Origin: Candidatus Dormiibacterota bacterium
GTDB lineage: Bacteria > Chloroflexota > Dormibacteria > Aeolococcales > Aeolococcaceae
Length of the DNA: 6,472 bases
NCBI GenBank assembly: GCA_955651875.1
Contig: CATPAP010000073.1
Location: 1-6,472 of the forward strand
Direction of reading: 5' to 3'
Notes under the pieces: generated by a model
What the model saw: the letters and a program-made list of their open reading frames with translations, nothing else
What the model was told of the DNA's origin: nothing
Databases searched by the model: none
Made by a program: the position numbers and the translations under genes
In this document: piece by piece, positions 1 to 6,281 of the stretch
How the letters are laid out: each line of letters starts with the position of its first letter
How positions within the stretch are numbered: position 1 is the stretch's first letter

Positions 1-561
1 CAGATACTCCTCCTTGAAGTGCTTGCGGGCGCGCTGGAGCAGTGTCTCGACGGCCGCGTCGGTGATGCCCATGACGCGCGCGATCGAGGCGTGCGGGAGG
101 CCCTGCAGCTCGCCAAGGGTGAGCACCATGCGCTGCCGTTCTGGCAGCTTCTTGGCGACCTCCCAGACGAGCTTGCGAAGGCCGCTCAGCTCCAGCGCGG
201 CCTCGGGGTGCCCTGCGCGGTCGCGATCGGCCACCTTCAGGATCGCCTCCACCGGGGCGCCGCCGCCCTGGTCGAGGTGCGCGGTGCGGCGGTTGCGGCG
301 GCGCAGCTCGTCCTGGCTGACGTTCACTGCGATACGGTGCACCCACGCTCCGACATCGTGGCTCTGGTCGACGCGGGCGACGGCGCGGATGACGTTCGCG
401 AAGGCTTCCTGGACCAGGTCCTCGGTGAGCGTCTCATCGCCGACGTAGCGCAGGCAGACCGCCCGGACGCGGGCGTGGTAGCGCTGGAAGAGCATGTCGA
501 AGGCGGCGACGTCGCCCGCCAGACACGCCGTGATGAGCGAAAGATCGTCGGAAGCAGCCAT
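1..561 (-). CDS. ECF-type RNA polymerase sigma factor (sigma-70 family), 3' end cut by window edge
   Basis: The product would bind core RNA polymerase and direct it to a dedicated set of promoters. The frame from ATG at 561 stays open to base 1, giving 187 residues without a stop, so only the extreme C-terminus is missing. Region sigma-2 spans about residues 21-90: FDMLFQRYHARVRAVCLRYV, then the TEDLVQEAF core-binding helix, then GAWVHRIAVNVSQDELRRR for -10 recognition. Region sigma-4 spans about 125-185, with LPERQRMVLTL followed by a helix-turn-helix (SIARVMGITDAAVETLLQRAR). The short sigma-2/sigma-4 linker and missing region 3 are typical of ECF sigmas. It begins 62 bases after the permease stop on the same strand, so it may be read through from the zinc operon. 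Its own ribosome binding site is weak: GGAG lies 15 bases upstream. No anti-sigma gene is visible, but it could lie beyond the edge. The ECF group and the target promoters are unknown. Confidence 0.9.
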   Translation of the reverse strand, partial: MAASDDLSLITACLAGDVAAFDMLFQRYHARVRAVCLRYVGDETLTEDLVQEAFANVIRAVARVDQSHDVGAWVHRIAVNVSQDELRRRNRRTAHLDQGGGAPVEAILKVADRDRAGHPEAALELSGLRKLVWEVAKKLPERQRMVLTLGELQGLPHASIARVMGITDAAVETLLQRARKHFKEEYL

Positions 562-623
562 CCATCCGCGAGTGTGCTCCGTTGGCGTCCCCTCCGCCAG
601 GTCTTGAGCAGGATCTGACCGGC

Positions 624-1475
624 TCAACCCACACGAACCGCTTCAGTCCGTCTGTCAGGCCACACCCGTCGCGCTGCGCCGGCTCCAACGCGCGCGACGA
701 CGTAGATGCCGAAGCTGAACGCGGTGACGAACACGCTGGCCTTGACGGTGTTGCTCTCGAGGCTGGCGACGAGGCCGCCGTCGCAAGCGAGCACGGCAAA
801 CAGCACAGAGAGGCCGGTGACCACAGCGGGGCGCGACGACAGGCGCTGCGCCGCGGCGGCGGGGGTGATGGCGAGGCTGAGGACCAGCAGCGTGCCGACG
901 ATTTGCGCGGCCTCGGTGACAGTCAGCGCCAGCACGAAGAGGAAAAGCAGACCGACCAGGCGCAGGCGCACCCCGCGTGCCTCGGCAACCTCAGGGTCGA
1001 CGGAGGCGAAGAACAGCGGCCGGTACAACACCGTCATGGCCAGGAGCACCCCGAGGGCGACGGCGAGCAGCAGGAACAGCTGGCCCGTGCTGACCCCAAA
1101 GATCTGGCCGAAGAGGATGTTCGTCGCCTCGGTCGCGAACCCGTGGTACAGGCTGAGCAGAAACACCCCGACCCCCAGTCCGAAGGCGAGGATCACCCCG
1201 ATGGCGGAATCCCTCTCACGTTCGTGAACGCCGAGCACGCCGATCGCCGTGGCGACGACGAGGGAGCCGGTGAGCGCACCGGTCACCGGGTCGTTCGCGA
1301 CCAGCAGCCCGGCGGCCGCCCCGGTGAACGAGAGCTCTGCGGTGCCATGGACGGCGAACGCCATCCGGCGGGTCACGATGAAGGGACCGATGAGGCCACT
1401 GGTGATGGCCACGAGCGTCCCCGCAAGAAGGGCGTGCTGAGCGAAGGGCTGACCGAGGTAGAACCCCAGTCCCAT
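624..1475 (-). CDS. znuB: Metal (zinc/manganese) ABC transporter permease, ZnuB/ABC-3 family
   Basis: This is the membrane channel of the metal importer. The 283 residues form about eight hydrophobic stretches, for example near 14-34, 50-82, 92-110, 131-150, 172-204, 216-236 and 245-262. An early GLIGPFIVTRRMAF motif (28-40) and the cytoplasmic segment SVDPEVAEARGV (158-169) are hallmarks of ABC-3 permeases and contact the ATPase. The usual 'ALAHS..PG' motif is replaced by HGTAELSFTGAAAG (43-56), which I read as a subfamily variant. The length is normal for the family. The ATG at 1475 overlaps the ATPase stop by one base (TGATG), so translation is probably coupled, and no strong ribosome binding site of its own is seen. 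The family is certain. The zinc assignment rests on the divergent zur gene; manganese is the alternative. Confidence 0.9.
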   Translation of the reverse strand: MGLGFYLGQPFAQHALLAGTLVAITSGLIGPFIVTRRMAFAVHGTAELSFTGAAAGLLVANDPVTGALTGSLVVATAIGVLGVHERERDSAIGVILAFGLGVGVFLLSLYHGFATEATNILFGQIFGVSTGQLFLLLAVALGVLLAMTVLYRPLFFASVDPEVAEARGVRLRLVGLLFLFVLALTVTEAAQIVGTLLVLSLAITPAAAAQRLSSRPAVVTGLSVLFAVLACDGGLVASLESNTVKASVFVTAFSFGIYVVARVGAGAARRVWPDRRTEAVRVG

Positions 1476-2305
1476 CAGGTGGTGCCCACGCGATCGGGGT
1501 GATGATGGTGCCCCCCCTGCTCGGCGTGGGCGTCATCGGGGGCGCCCACGATGACGATCCGGCCACGCACCCTGAGGACATCGACCTCGGTGCCGTACAG
1601 CTGCGACAGTCGCTCGCCGGTGATCACCTCATCGGGTGTCCCCACCGCCCAGCGGCCACCGACTAGGTACACCACGCGGTCGACCATCGGCAGGATCGGG
1701 TTGATCTCATGTGAGACGAAGACCACTGAGGTGTCGGCCTCACGGCGGCGGGCGTCGATGAGCGCGCTCACCGCCTGCTGGTGCTGGAGGTCCAGCGACA
1801 GCAGTGGCTCGTCGCAGAGCAGCACCCGCGGATCGCCGAGGAGCGCCTGGGCGATGCGGAGCCGCTGCTGCTCGCCTCCCGAGAGCACGCCGATCGGCGA
1901 CCCCGCGTACGGCGACGCGCCGACGGATTCGATGACCTCAGTGATCCTGGCGCTGGCCCCGCGCCGCGGCAGGCCGATGCCCCAGCGATGCCCATCGAGC
2001 CCTAGGCGTACCAGGTCGCGGCCGCGCAGGGGCAGGTCGCGGTCGAACGATTTCTGCTGCGGGATGTAGCCGACCAGGCTGCTCCCCCGCCGCGGCGTCC
2101 GCCCGCACACCTCGACGGTTCCCGCCGAGATGTCCTGGAGGCCGAGGAGAACCTTGAGGAGGCTCGTCTTGCCGGAACCGTTCGGCCCGAGCACGGCGAG
2201 GAACTCGCCGGGCGCAACGTCGAGCGTCAAGTCGTCCCAGAGATGGCGATGGCCGAAGTGCAGGGCGGCGCTGCGGAGCCGGATGGTGGGCGTGGTCGCT
2301 GTCAC
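1475..2305 (-). CDS. znuC: Metal (zinc/manganese) ABC transporter ATP-binding protein, ZnuC type, with His-rich tail
   Basis: This is the cytoplasmic ATPase that powers the importer. In 276 residues the complete nucleotide-binding set is present: Walker A GPNGSGKT (40-47), Q-loop IPQQ (81-84), signature LSGGEQQR (141-148), Walker B VLLCDEP (161-167), D-loop SLD (170-172) and switch histidine in VSHE (His199). After the ATPase core a tail of about 25 residues contains GGHHHHPD (264-271), a probable metal-binding patch of the kind found at the ends of several zinc-transport ATPases. The start is GTG at 2305 and shares four bases (GTGA) with the stop of the binding-protein gene. A GGAGG directly abuts the GTG with no spacer, so initiation probably relies on re-initiation by ribosomes ending the upstream gene. 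No later ATG offers a better start. A run of seven G on the coding strand (1511-1517) precedes the histidine codons. Confidence 0.93.
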   Translation of the reverse strand: MTATTPTIRLRSAALHFGHRHLWDDLTLDVAPGEFLAVLGPNGSGKTSLLKVLLGLQDISAGTVEVCGRTPRRGSSLVGYIPQQKSFDRDLPLRGRDLVRLGLDGHRWGIGLPRRGASARITEVIESVGASPYAGSPIGVLSGGEQQRLRIAQALLGDPRVLLCDEPLLSLDLQHQQAVSALIDARRREADTSVVFVSHEINPILPMVDRVVYLVGGRWAVGTPDEVITGERLSQLYGTEVDVLRVRGRIVIVGAPDDAHAEQGGHHHHPDRVGTT

Positions 2306-3231
2306 CCTCCGAGCGCCGCCAGGATCGCGTGTGCCTGCGCGATCTGCCAGGCCTGGAAGGTGTGGTAGCCCGACGGGATGGTCTCGGCCACGCCGACAAC
2401 CGGAATCCCGTTTGCCAGGGCTCGCGCCTTTACGTCCTGGGTGACCGGGCTGACCACCTGGGCGTTGTAGAGCAGCACCTTGACCAGCTTCCCGGTCATC
2501 GCGCCGTCCATCGCCGCCGTGTCGGCGGGGCTGGGGTCGTTGCCGTCCTCGATCGACTGCGCGAACGACGCCGGGGTGGCCAGGCGGAGGCCGGCTGTCG
2601 CGACCAGGGACGCGGGGACCCGCTCGGTGTACGCGATGGGCGCGCCGGCGTGGTGGGCCTTGATGGTCCGCAGCGTGTCGATGTACGGCTGGTAAGCGCG
2701 GAGGAACGCCTGGAGGTTGGCGGCGAAGCTGGTCGCGTCGGCCGGATCGCGCTGGGCCAGGTGGGTCTCGATCGCGCGCGCCGCGGCGGTGACGTAGCCG
2801 GGGTCGTACCAGAGGTGCGGGTTGGGCTTGTCGCCGCTGACGCCGACGGTTGTGGCGATGGTGAGCACATCGCGGCCGGGGTTGGGGTTGGTGCCCAGCA
2901 GCTTGTCGACGAAGTCGTCGTAGCCGGCCCCGTTCTCGATCACGAACAGGGCGGCGCTGAGGGCGGCTGCGTCGCGGGGATCGGTCTCATAGGTGTGCGG
3001 GTCGGCGTTGGGGTCGGTGACGATCGAGGTGACGGCGACGTGGCTGCCGCCGATCTGGCTGGTGATGTCACCCCAGAAGTTCTCCGCGGCCACGACAGCC
3101 ACCGGTCCTCCGTTGGCGGGCGCAGCCCCGGACCCGGAGCCACAGCCGGCGAGCACGAGGACCGCGGCGACGCCGGCCGCGCCCCACAGACCACGGCGCG
3201 GACAGAGTCGGTGGGGTCGGCTGTTGAACAT
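2302..3231 (-). CDS. znuA: Zinc/manganese ABC transporter substrate-binding lipoprotein, ZnuA-like (cluster A-I)
   Basis: This protein captures metal outside the membrane and delivers it to the permease. The 309-residue product starts with an arginine-rich N-terminus, a hydrophobic segment (17-29) and the lipobox LAGC with Cys30 as the lipidated residue, so it should be a membrane-anchored lipoprotein. Recognisable cluster A-I landmarks are TDPNADPHTYE (metal-ligand His79), NPHLWYDP (His139), the YTERVPASL segment (Glu203 as likely third ligand), the central linker helix, and VKVLLYNAQVVSPVT followed by GIPVVGVAETIP (Glu283 as likely fourth ligand). There is no histidine-rich loop like that of enterobacterial ZnuA. 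It is the first gene of the operon. GGAGGT (3235-3240) precedes the ATG by three bases. The family is secure; the metal is inferred from the neighbouring zur. Confidence 0.92.
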   Translation of the reverse strand: MFNSRPHRLCPRRGLWGAAGVAAVLVLAGCGSGSGAAPANGGPVAVVAAENFWGDITSQIGGSHVAVTSIVTDPNADPHTYETDPRDAAALSAALFVIENGAGYDDFVDKLLGTNPNPGRDVLTIATTVGVSGDKPNPHLWYDPGYVTAAARAIETHLAQRDPADATSFAANLQAFLRAYQPYIDTLRTIKAHHAGAPIAYTERVPASLVATAGLRLATPASFAQSIEDGNDPSPADTAAMDGAMTGKLVKVLLYNAQVVSPVTQDVKARALANGIPVVGVAETIPSGYHTFQAWQIAQAHAILAALGG

Positions 3232-3234
3232 CGG

Positions 3235-3240
3235 ACCTCC
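3235..3240 (-). promoter_or_regulatory. Ribosome binding site of znuA
   Basis: GGAGGT on the minus strand ends three bases before the ATG at 3231. The motif is strong although the spacing is slightly short. It supports this start and shows that canonical ribosome binding sites are used in this genome alongside apparently leaderless genes. Confidence 0.7.
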
Positions 3241-3282
3241 GTCGGACCGAGGGAGGCTGCCGCCGCCGTCTCGGCGAGTTAT

Positions 3283-3297
3283 CGGGAATGGTTCCCG
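3283..3297. promoter_or_regulatory. Probable Zur/Fur-family operator between znuA and zur
   Basis: CGGGAATGGTTCCCG is a perfect inverted repeat of two 6-base arms around a TGG centre. It sits in the 90-base divergent gap, 51 bases before the znuA start and 24 bases before the zur start. It covers the region just upstream of the zur -10-like box and abuts a possible minus-strand -10 (GATAAC, complement of 3278-3283). From memory, actinobacterial Zur boxes have an AATG..TTTTCA-like core; GAATGGTTC keeps that pattern with GC-rich flanks. One bound Zur dimer could repress both directions. The palindrome is seen directly; binding by Zur is inferred from position. Confidence 0.6.
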
Positions 3298-3307
3298 TTT
3301 CCGATGC

Positions 3308-3313
3308 TATCAT
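3308..3313 (+). promoter_or_regulatory. Probable -10 box of zur (leaderless-type promoter)
   Basis: TATCAT ends eight bases before the ATG at 3322. A transcript starting about seven bases downstream of this box would begin almost at the start codon. No ribosome binding site and no clear -35 hexamer are visible. The Zur-like palindrome ends ten bases upstream, where it could block RNA polymerase. Confidence 0.45.
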
Positions 3314-3321
3314 GGGCGTCG

Positions 3322-3729
3322 ATGTACAGGCAACGGGCCACCCGACAGCAGCGCGCGCTTGATCACCTGCTCGCCGCGTGCACCGATTTCCGGAGTGCCC
3401 AGGATCTGCACGCGCAGCTCAGGGCCGACGGTGCACCGGTGGGCCTGACCACCGTCTACAACAACCTGCGCGCCCTCGCCGAGAGCGGCGCTGTGGATAC
3501 CGTGCGTACCGAGGACGGCGAGACGCTGTACCGGCGCTGCCGCAGCGACGCGCACCACCATCACCTGGTGTGCAGGGACTGCGGGCGAACCATCGAACTA
3601 TCAGGCCCGGCCGTCGAGCAGTGGGCCGACACAGTGGCGGCCGGCGAGGGATTCGTCGATGTTCGCCACACGGTCGAGATCGTCGGCACCTGCCGCTCCT
3701 GCGCGCGAGGGCCGCACGCCGCCGACTGA
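3322..3729 (+). CDS. zur: Fur-family zinc-responsive transcriptional repressor, Zur
   Basis: This is a zinc-sensing repressor expected to shut off the divergent uptake operon when zinc is sufficient. It has 135 residues, normal for a Zur. The winged-helix recognition segment is GLTTVYNNLRAL (41-52). It is followed by HHHHLVCRDCG (78-88), with Cys84 and Cys87, and by HTVEIVGTCRSC (116-127), with Cys124 and Cys127. The two CxxC pairs form the structural zinc site, and the histidines belong to the sensory and structural sites. The 'HHHHLVC.dCGrt' plus 'HTVEI.GTC..C' combination resembles Zur more than iron-sensing Fur or peroxide-sensing PerR. I chose ATG 3322 because family members start here and because it follows a TATCAT box. 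An in-frame ATG at 3304 would add six residues (MLSWAS); neither start has a good ribosome binding site. A much longer open frame extends upstream, but it is antisense to znuA and is not credible. Confidence 0.88.
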   Translation: MYRQRATRQQRALDHLLAACTDFRSAQDLHAQLRADGAPVGLTTVYNNLRALAESGAVDTVRTEDGETLYRRCRSDAHHHHLVCRDCGRTIELSGPAVEQWADTVAAGEGFVDVRHTVEIVGTCRSCARGPHAAD

Positions 3730-3741
3730 GTCTTCGCTCAG
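3726..3741. terminator. Small hairpin at the convergent zur / metallopeptidase junction
   Basis: CTGAG-TCTTCG-CTCAG forms a 5-bp stem with a 6-base loop containing TTCG, and it contains both opposing TGA stop codons. It lacks a T tract, and part of the symmetry arises simply because two TGA stops face each other. It could act as a weak bidirectional terminator between genes only eight bases apart. Confidence is low. Confidence 0.25.
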
Positions 3742-4874
3742 CGCCGGGCGCGAGCGACCCAGGTCCCGGGAGCGCGCAGCTCCGCCGGTGTCGGCATCAT
3801 CTCGGCGTTCTCCCAGACACGGTTGAGCAGCTCCACCCCGCCTGCGTCGGCCACCCCTTCGCAGAAGCGCTCGCCCACCTCGTACTGGCGCATCTTCATG
3901 TTGATGCCGGTGATGGCCAGAACAGCGCGCTCGAGGATGGTGCGTTGGGCACGACGGCGCGCGAACGCCGCCTCGAGCTCGTCGAAGTGCTCGAGGTGCT
4001 TGCGTCCCACCCGGTGCATCACGAAGTTGGCGTAGCCCTCGAGCACGCTCATCACCGCCTGCAACTTCGCGATGCCGCGCAGCTGGGTGCGCACCGCGTC
4101 GGGCAGGCGCTGGATGAGCTCGCGTGCGTTCGGTGCCTTGTGGGTGCCGTCGCCGACCGCATGCGCGAGGCTGCTGCGAATCATCGCCTCCATCATCCCC
4201 ACGAGATGGTCACGCAGCCATGGGTGCTCACCGAATTGCCACGCATGGGTCAGCTCGTGGAGGATGAGCCAGCGCCGCAGCGGTTCGGCGGGCGCCCCGG
4301 CGACGCGGGCGAAGCTCTCGATGTTGGGCTCGACGAGGTAGAGCGCGGGGGTCTCGCTCCCGTTCAACGGGGCGAGGCTGAGAACGGGGTCGTACTGTCC
4401 GAGGACGCGCTGCGACATGATGCCGAAGAGCACCCCGACGTAGCGATTCATGACACCGCGTCCGAGCGCCGCGGCTCGCGAGTCCGGGAGCGCCGCGCGC
4501 ATCTCCTCGACGGGCACGAGCAGACGACGAGCAATCTCGATGTTGACGTCCACAAAACCGCTCCGGTCGAGCACCGCAAAACGGGGAAAGTGTTCGAGGG
4601 GGTGCTCACAGACCTCTGCCATGAGCGGCGCCAGCTCCGCCGCGATCCGGTCGCAGTCCGCGGCGACATCTCGCGCGGTCCGCGCGGAGACAGGTGGGGC
4701 TGAGCCGCCGCGCTCATGGGCGGTGCGGCGCACCGCCTCCCAGTCGAGCAGGCGCGAGTCGGCACTGACGCCGGTCCGCGGGCGCAGCAGTGCTCGGGCT
4801 GAGATCACCGCGCCCGCCCCCACAGCGCCGACGGTCAGTGCGTTGCGCATCAGGGGCGTGGGATGGCGAGGCAT
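3738..4874 (-). CDS. Zinc-dependent metallopeptidase, DUF2342/Zincin_2 family (F420-associated family by homology)
   Basis: This is a putative zinc hydrolase whose substrate is unknown. It has 378 residues from ATG 4874. A metalloprotease motif HELTH lies at 206-210 (two zinc-ligand histidines and the catalytic Glu207), followed by AWQF and HPWLRDHL. About 70 residues later LEGYANFVMHRVG provides Glu279 as a likely third ligand. The ending (RQYEVGERFCEGVADAGG, LNRVWENAEMMPTPAEL, WVARARR) matches DUF2342 proteins as I recall them. Some family annotations say 'coenzyme F420 biosynthesis-associated', but that rests on co-occurrence, and no F420 gene lies here. Residues 11-30 are mildly hydrophobic (NALTVGAVGAGAVISARALL) and could be a weak membrane anchor. 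A TTG directly before the ATG is a less likely start. The gene follows the dehydrogenase by 22 bases and converges on zur. A role in zinc homeostasis would be speculation. Confidence 0.82.
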   Translation of the reverse strand: MPRHPTPLMRNALTVGAVGAGAVISARALLRPRTGVSADSRLLDWEAVRRTAHERGGSAPPVSARTARDVAADCDRIAAELAPLMAEVCEHPLEHFPRFAVLDRSGFVDVNIEIARRLLVPVEEMRAALPDSRAAALGRGVMNRYVGVLFGIMSQRVLGQYDPVLSLAPLNGSETPALYLVEPNIESFARVAGAPAEPLRRWLILHELTHAWQFGEHPWLRDHLVGMMEAMIRSSLAHAVGDGTHKAPNARELIQRLPDAVRTQLRGIAKLQAVMSVLEGYANFVMHRVGRKHLEHFDELEAAFARRRAQRTILERAVLAITGINMKMRQYEVGERFCEGVADAGGVELLNRVWENAEMMPTPAELRAPGTWVARARR

Positions 4875-4880
4875 CAAGCG

Positions 4881-4886
4881 ATGATA
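4881..4886 (-). promoter_or_regulatory. Possible -10 box of the metallopeptidase gene (leaderless-type)
   Basis: TATCAT on the minus strand lies six bases before the ATG at 4874, in the 22-base gap after the dehydrogenase stop. It is the same hexamer as before zur. There is no clear -35 and no closely spaced ribosome binding site. Co-transcription from the dehydrogenase gene is equally possible. Confidence 0.35.
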
Positions 4887-4896
4887 GGCGGCGTCC

Positions 4897-5739
4897 TCAC
4901 ATGGCCGACCGCGCGCGGCCGTCGATGAACACCGGCTCGGCGGGTGGGCCCTCCAGCCAGTATGCGTCGAGCTGCTCCTGGGTCCAGCCGCGCTCGCGCA
5001 GGAACGGTTCGTCGAGCAGCTGACGTCCGGTCAGCCCTCGCGGCTCGCTGGAGACGATCTCCATGAGCGCGTCACTGAGGATGTCGGGTGAGCGCCACTG
5101 GCTCCGGTCGCCGACGGCGTAGTTGATGGTGGCGAGGCTCTCGATGAGCGTCACCGGCCACAACGAGTTGCAGGCAACGTTGTCGTTCCCGTGCTCGGCG
5201 GCGATGCCGATGCCGAGTCTGGTCATCCCCATCTTGGTGGTCATGTACGCGACGTACCCGGGGTTCGGCTCCGTGCCGATCGGGGGCGAGCACATCACGA
5301 TGTGCCCGAAACCGCTGCGGATCATGTGCGCAAGTGCGTGCTGGGAGCAGAGGAACGCTCCGCGCACGTTGACCTCCCACATCAGGTCGTACCGCTTGAG
5401 CGGGGTCTCGAGCACCGGCTTCCACCACAACGCGCCGGCGTTGTTGACGAGGATGTCGAGCCGGCCGAACTCGTCGACGGTGCGCTGCACCATGGCGGCG
5501 ACGTCTTCCTCCTTGCGGACGTCGAGGTGGACTGCGATGGCCCTGCCGCCGGCGGCGGTGATCTCCTCCGCGACGCTGTGGATGCTGCCCGGCAGCTTCT
5601 CGGTGGAGTGCTCCGACTTGCCGGTCACCACCACCGCGGCGCCGCCCCTGGCGAGCCGGATCGCCATGGCGCGCCCGATGCCGCGGGATGACCCGGTGAC
5701 GACGGCGACACGTCCTTCGAGCGTGGATGTGGAGCTCAT
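4897..5739 (-). CDS. NAD(P)-dependent short-chain dehydrogenase/reductase, HSDL2-like
   Basis: This is a cytoplasmic oxidoreductase with a Rossmann fold, substrate unknown. The 280 residues show the cofactor motif TGSSRGIG (15-22), DVR (73-75), LVNNAG (97-102), Asn124 in VNVRG, and a catalytic set of Ser151, Tyr165 and Lys169 (YMTTK). Several segments recall the HSDL2 subgroup: KLPGSIHSVAEEI (48-60), TPLKRYDLMWEVN (112-124), HIVMCSPP (146-153), NSLWPVTLIES (191-201) and the late TGRQLLDEPFLRERG (237-251). In animals HSDL2 carries an extra C-terminal sterol-carrier domain, which is absent here. The start is ATG 5739: the motif spacing fits, and the frame upstream is arginine-rich nonsense overlapping the next gene. 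ATG 5751 would add only four residues. The gene is 29 bases from the membrane-protein gene upstream and 22 from the metallopeptidase downstream, so the three may form an operon. Confidence 0.9.
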   Translation of the reverse strand: MSSTSTLEGRVAVVTGSSRGIGRAMAIRLARGGAAVVVTGKSEHSTEKLPGSIHSVAEEITAAGGRAIAVHLDVRKEEDVAAMVQRTVDEFGRLDILVNNAGALWWKPVLETPLKRYDLMWEVNVRGAFLCSQHALAHMIRSGFGHIVMCSPPIGTEPNPGYVAYMTTKMGMTRLGIGIAAEHGNDNVACNSLWPVTLIESLATINYAVGDRSQWRSPDILSDALMEIVSSEPRGLTGRQLLDEPFLRERGWTQEQLDAYWLEGPPAEPVFIDGRARSAM

Positions 5740-5746
5740 CGCCGGC

Positions 5747-5752
5747 AGCATA
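5747..5752 (-). promoter_or_regulatory. Possible -10 box of the dehydrogenase gene (leaderless-type)
   Basis: TATGCT on the minus strand ends seven bases before the ATG at 5739 and fits the TANNNT pattern of high-GC bacterial -10 boxes. No ribosome binding site precedes the ATG, and no convincing -35 is seen. Confidence 0.35.
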
Positions 5753-5768
5753 TCGCCGCCCGCCGGCG

Positions 5769-6275
5769 TCACAGGGACTGCGACCAGGCGACGGCGACAC
5801 CCCACACCGCGCTCCAGGCGGCGAGAACGGTCAGCCACACCATCCCGGACGTCCGGGGCCACCTCCCGCGGCCGCGGGCGAGCGCGAACCACGCCCGGGT
5901 CTCTGCGTGCATCAGCGCCCACACCAGCCAGGGGGCGTAGGTCAACTCGACGATCGCCGAGAGGACCAGCGAGCGATCGCCGTGCCCGGTCAGCAGTAGA
6001 CCGGCGGAGAGGGCTCCGAGGGCGGTCACCAGCGCCATGATCCCGACCTGAACGCGCCGCATCACCGGCACGCCGCGCCGCAGGCCCTCCCCGATGCCGA
6101 AGGTCAGCGCCGCGCCGAGCAGGCGGCCCGCGATGGCGACGGGGTCGCGCGCCAGCCCCAGATGGCCCGTCGCCGCTGCGATCGCCTGGGTGGTCAGCTG
6201 CGCTGTGAGCGCCCAGTCGAAGACGACGGCGATGCCCAGGCCGTGCGGGCGGGGCTGCGCGACGCGCTGGGACAT
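5769..6275 (-). CDS. Small integral membrane protein of unknown function
   Basis: I do not recognise this family. From ATG 6275 it has 168 residues. Hydrophobic segments lie near 12-35, 45-63, 76-96, 103-122 and 143-164, which suggests four or five membrane helices. Arginine-rich connectors (GLRRGVPVMRR at 64-74 and ARGRGRWPR at 133-141) are likely cytoplasmic. No catalytic or binding motif stands out. An upstream start at 6311 would add 12 arginine-rich residues; I prefer 6275 because a TANNNT box sits just before it and the added residues look non-coding. It is transcribed divergently from groEL and is the first gene of a minus-strand group leading into the dehydrogenase. Base composition is like its neighbours. 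Confidence 0.68.
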   Translation of the reverse strand: MSQRVAQPRPHGLGIAVVFDWALTAQLTTQAIAAATGHLGLARDPVAIAGRLLGAALTFGIGEGLRRGVPVMRRVQVGIMALVTALGALSAGLLLTGHGDRSLVLSAIVELTYAPWLVWALMHAETRAWFALARGRGRWPRTSGMVWLTVLAAWSAVWGVAVAWSQSL

Positions 6276-6281
6276 CCGGCG

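Noticed and set aside
19..618. Plus-strand open frame of 199 residues
   Set aside because: It lies antisense to a clear ECF sigma factor whose sigma-2 and sigma-4 regions are intact, and it shows no motif of its own.
582..1502. Plus-strand open frame of 306 residues rich in Glu, Asp, Gln and Gly
   Set aside because: It is antisense to the permease. The hydrophilic bias is the expected complement of hydrophobic membrane codons.
2329..3729. Long plus-strand open frame that ends at the zur stop
   Set aside because: Its upstream 330 residues are antisense to znuA and low in complexity (Gly/Val/Arg-rich), which is typical of shadow frames in GC-rich DNA. Only the part from about 3322 has Fur-family motifs.
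3738..4874. Metallopeptidase as a member of the Zur regulon
   Set aside because: No palindrome resembling the 3283-3297 site was seen near its start. Proximity to zur is convergent and does not imply shared control.
5740..5922. N-terminal 61-residue extension of the dehydrogenase
   Set aside because: The extension is Arg/Asp-rich, overlaps the 3' end of the membrane-protein gene and has no family counterpart. The Rossmann fold starts normally after ATG 5739.
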